Shown piece after piece: positions 62,677 through 64,000 of a stretch of 64,000 nucleotides of DNA (positions are counted from its first letter, which is position 1; the number at the start of each line of letters is the position of its first letter). This DNA is from Aquitalea denitrificans (GTDB lineage Bacteria > Pseudomonadota > Gammaproteobacteria > Burkholderiales > Chromobacteriaceae): the NCBI RefSeq assembly GCF_009856625.1, contig NZ_CP047241.1:868001-932000 (forward strand). The letters run 5' to 3'. The translations under genes and the position numbers were made by a program. The notes beneath the pieces were generated by a model, which was given only the letters and a program-made list of their open reading frames with translations, was not told where the DNA came from and did not search any database.

Positions 62677-62707
62677 CCCTTCTCTGGTGCACGGAGAAGG
62701 GTTTTTT
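62677..62707 (+). terminator. rho-independent terminator of rpmB-rpmG
   Basis: Stem CCCTTCTC paired with GGAGAAGGG around a loop TGGTGCAC, followed by six T. It starts 27 bp after the rpmG stop. Confidence 0.9.
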
Positions 62708-62867
62708 ATTGCCTGTAGTTTATGTAGTTACGTATCCTCTTCTATATCCATTTCTTTTTTGATCAAATATATTCCGCTACAGGCGGATTATCCTCTATAT
62801 TTTCCTATTCATTATTTTTGTGATCATTTGTTGTCGATGATTACCGGAACAATGCAGAGGAAGCCAC

Positions 62868-63581
62868 ATGAAGCCGATTGTCATCATTCAGCACCTTGCG
62901 CTGGATGGTCCTGAATATTTTCTTGATTATCTGAATCAGCATGCCATCCCCTCGTGCATTTTCAGGGTCTATGACGGTGATGTACTACCGGATGACGTCA
63001 GCGCCTATGCCGGAGTCGCCAGTTTTGGCGGACCGATGAGTGTGCATGATGTAGCCGATCATGACTGGATTCTGCCTGAAGTCGATTTTCTGCGTGCTGC
63101 AGTAGCGGAGGATGTGCCAGTTATCGGTCACTGCCTGGGTGGTCAGTTGCTGGCGCTGGCTTTGGGTGCCCATGTGTACAAGGCGGATATTCCGGAAATA
63201 GGCTGGGTCGACCTGCGGGCCAGTTCGGCCGGAGTGGCTGGGGAGTGGTTTGGTGATAGGCATGCCCCACGGGTGTTCCAGTGGCACAGCGATACTTTTG
63301 CACTGCCAGAGGGGGCCAGCTTGCTGGCCAGCAGTACCTACTGTTGCAATCAGGCCTATCTCTATGCCGGCAAGCATCTAGGCATGCAGTTTCATTGTGA
63401 AGTGAAGGTGGAAATGATTCGTCAGTGGCTGCAAGTGGGTTATCAGGAAATCGATGGCCACGACCTGCCCAGTGTGATGTCGGTCGATGAGATTGCCGCT
63501 TCATTGGAGGCGGGCATGGCGCAAAGCCATGCCCAGGCGGATGCCATCTACCAGCGCTGGCTACGCGGGGTGTATGGCTGA
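62868..63581 (+). CDS. class I glutamine amidotransferase-like protein
   Basis: A 237-residue single-domain protein. PVIGHCLGGQLLALALGA holds the nucleophilic Cys, and MQFHCEVKVEM the catalytic His and Glu (the usual Pro in FHPE is replaced by Cys). No synthase domain is fused, so the partner or acceptor is unknown; related single-domain proteins include gamma-glutamyl hydrolase/GuaA-like enzymes. AGAGGAAGCC fixes the start at 62868. A 159-bp AT-rich leader precedes it. It converges with the uracil-DNA glycosylase gene (16-bp gap). Confidence 0.85.
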   Translation: MKPIVIIQHLALDGPEYFLDYLNQHAIPSCIFRVYDGDVLPDDVSAYAGVASFGGPMSVHDVADHDWILPEVDFLRAAVAEDVPVIGHCLGGQLLALALGAHVYKADIPEIGWVDLRASSAGVAGEWFGDRHAPRVFQWHSDTFALPEGASLLASSTYCCNQAYLYAGKHLGMQFHCEVKVEMIRQWLQVGYQEIDGHDLPSVMSVDEIAASLEAGMAQSHAQADAIYQRWLRGVYG

Positions 63582-63597
63582 CTGAGGTCAGGTGGGA

Positions 63598-64000
63598 TCA
63601 GACAGACTGGCTGAGGCGGGCGAATTGCTGTTTGGCCAGCACCATGTCCTGCCAGGCCTTGGCTTTGTCCGGCAGATTGCGCAGCAGATAGGCCGGGTGA
63701 TAGGTGGCGATCAGCGGTATGCCCTGATATTGATGCAACTGGCCGCGTAAACGGCCTATGGTTTGCTCGGTTTGCAGCAGGGTTTGCACGGCAAAGCGCC
63801 CCAGGGCCAGGATCAGGGTAGGCTGCACGTGGCGGATTTGCTGCTGCAGATAATCCTGACAGGCAAGGATTTCTTCCGGGGCGGGGTTGCGATTACCCGG
63901 CGGCCGGCATTTGAGCACATTGGCAATGTAGACGTCACGGTCGCGATCCAGTCCGGCGGCTGCCAGCATATTGTCCAGCAGCTGTCCGGCTTTGCCTACA
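63598..64000 (-). CDS. family 4 uracil-DNA glycosylase, C-terminal part (truncated at window end)
   Basis: Only about 134 residues are visible; the gene runs past base 64000. VGKAGQLLDNMLAAAGLDRD, YIANVLKCRPPGNRNPAPEEILACQDYL and ALGRFAVQTLL match Fe-S-containing family 4 UDGs, with two cysteines of the cluster (KCRPPG and LACQDYL) visible and the other two beyond the window. ATYHPAYLLRNLPDKAKAW holds the catalytic-loop His. It removes uracil from DNA. Confidence 0.93.
   Translation of the reverse strand, partial: VGKAGQLLDNMLAAAGLDRDRDVYIANVLKCRPPGNRNPAPEEILACQDYLQQQIRHVQPTLILALGRFAVQTLLQTEQTIGRLRGQLHQYQGIPLIATYHPAYLLRNLPDKAKAWQDMVLAKQQFARLSQSV

Overview
The window is GC-rich chromosomal DNA from a Gram-negative betaproteobacterium, most likely Neisseriales/Chromobacteriaceae (Aquitalea-, Vogesella- or Chromobacterium-like). 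This is inferred from the housekeeping blocks (pyrG-kdsA-eno-ftsB, smpB divergent from ratA-rnfH, rpmB-rpmG), the outer-membrane lipid genes and the many c-di-GMP enzymes. No rRNA, tRNA, IS element, prophage or CRISPR array was recognised.

Bases 1-12919 hold an aryl-polyene-like (APE) type II fatty-acid/polyketide locus. The forward arm has a truncated LpxL-type acyltransferase, a LolA-like carrier, an MMPL exporter, a small alpha/beta hydrolase, a polysaccharide deacetylase-fold protein, a ketosynthase, a chain-length-factor-like partner, a hot-dog dehydratase and a ketoreductase, mostly with overlapping stop and start codons. A reverse arm (ACP, second ketosynthase, FabZ-like dehydratase) faces it. 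A third forward arm carries a PlsC-like acyltransferase, a family 2 glycosyltransferase and a methyltransferase. Together they look able to build a polyene acyl chain on ACP, attach it to a lipid and move it to the outer membrane. The aryl-starter genes are not in view.

Bases 12906-34720 are rich in signalling. They include a nitroreductase, an adenine deaminase, a nitronate monooxygenase, four c-di-GMP proteins (one with a globin-like module between GGDEF and EAL), an Amt ammonium channel with a sigma-54 promoter and NtrC-like sites, a type II NADH dehydrogenase with a divergent LysR, and a periplasmic binding protein / diguanylate cyclase / HPt-protein cassette.

Bases 34781-50230 are mixed metabolism and stress genes: class I fumarase, isochorismatase-fold hydrolase with a divergent GlxA-type regulator, LysR, a membrane GGDEF protein, a metal-site-degenerate MBL protein with a DsbA-like partner, a receiver-PP2C phosphatase, YaiI, a methyltransferase, DUF2721, an L,D-transpeptidase, TadA, an unrecognised low-complexity protein, a yqjDEK-like membrane operon and a WaaE-like glycosyltransferase.

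Bases 50300-64000 begin with an unusual beta-helix protein / YcaC-like hydrolase pair. Core genes follow: guaA, smpB, ratA-rnfH, a soluble diguanylate cyclase, ftsB, eno, kdsA, pyrG, rpmB, rpmG, a glutamine-amidotransferase-like protein and a truncated family 4 uracil-DNA glycosylase. Coordinates and motifs were read directly from the sequence. Family names rest on motif recognition, with no database search.
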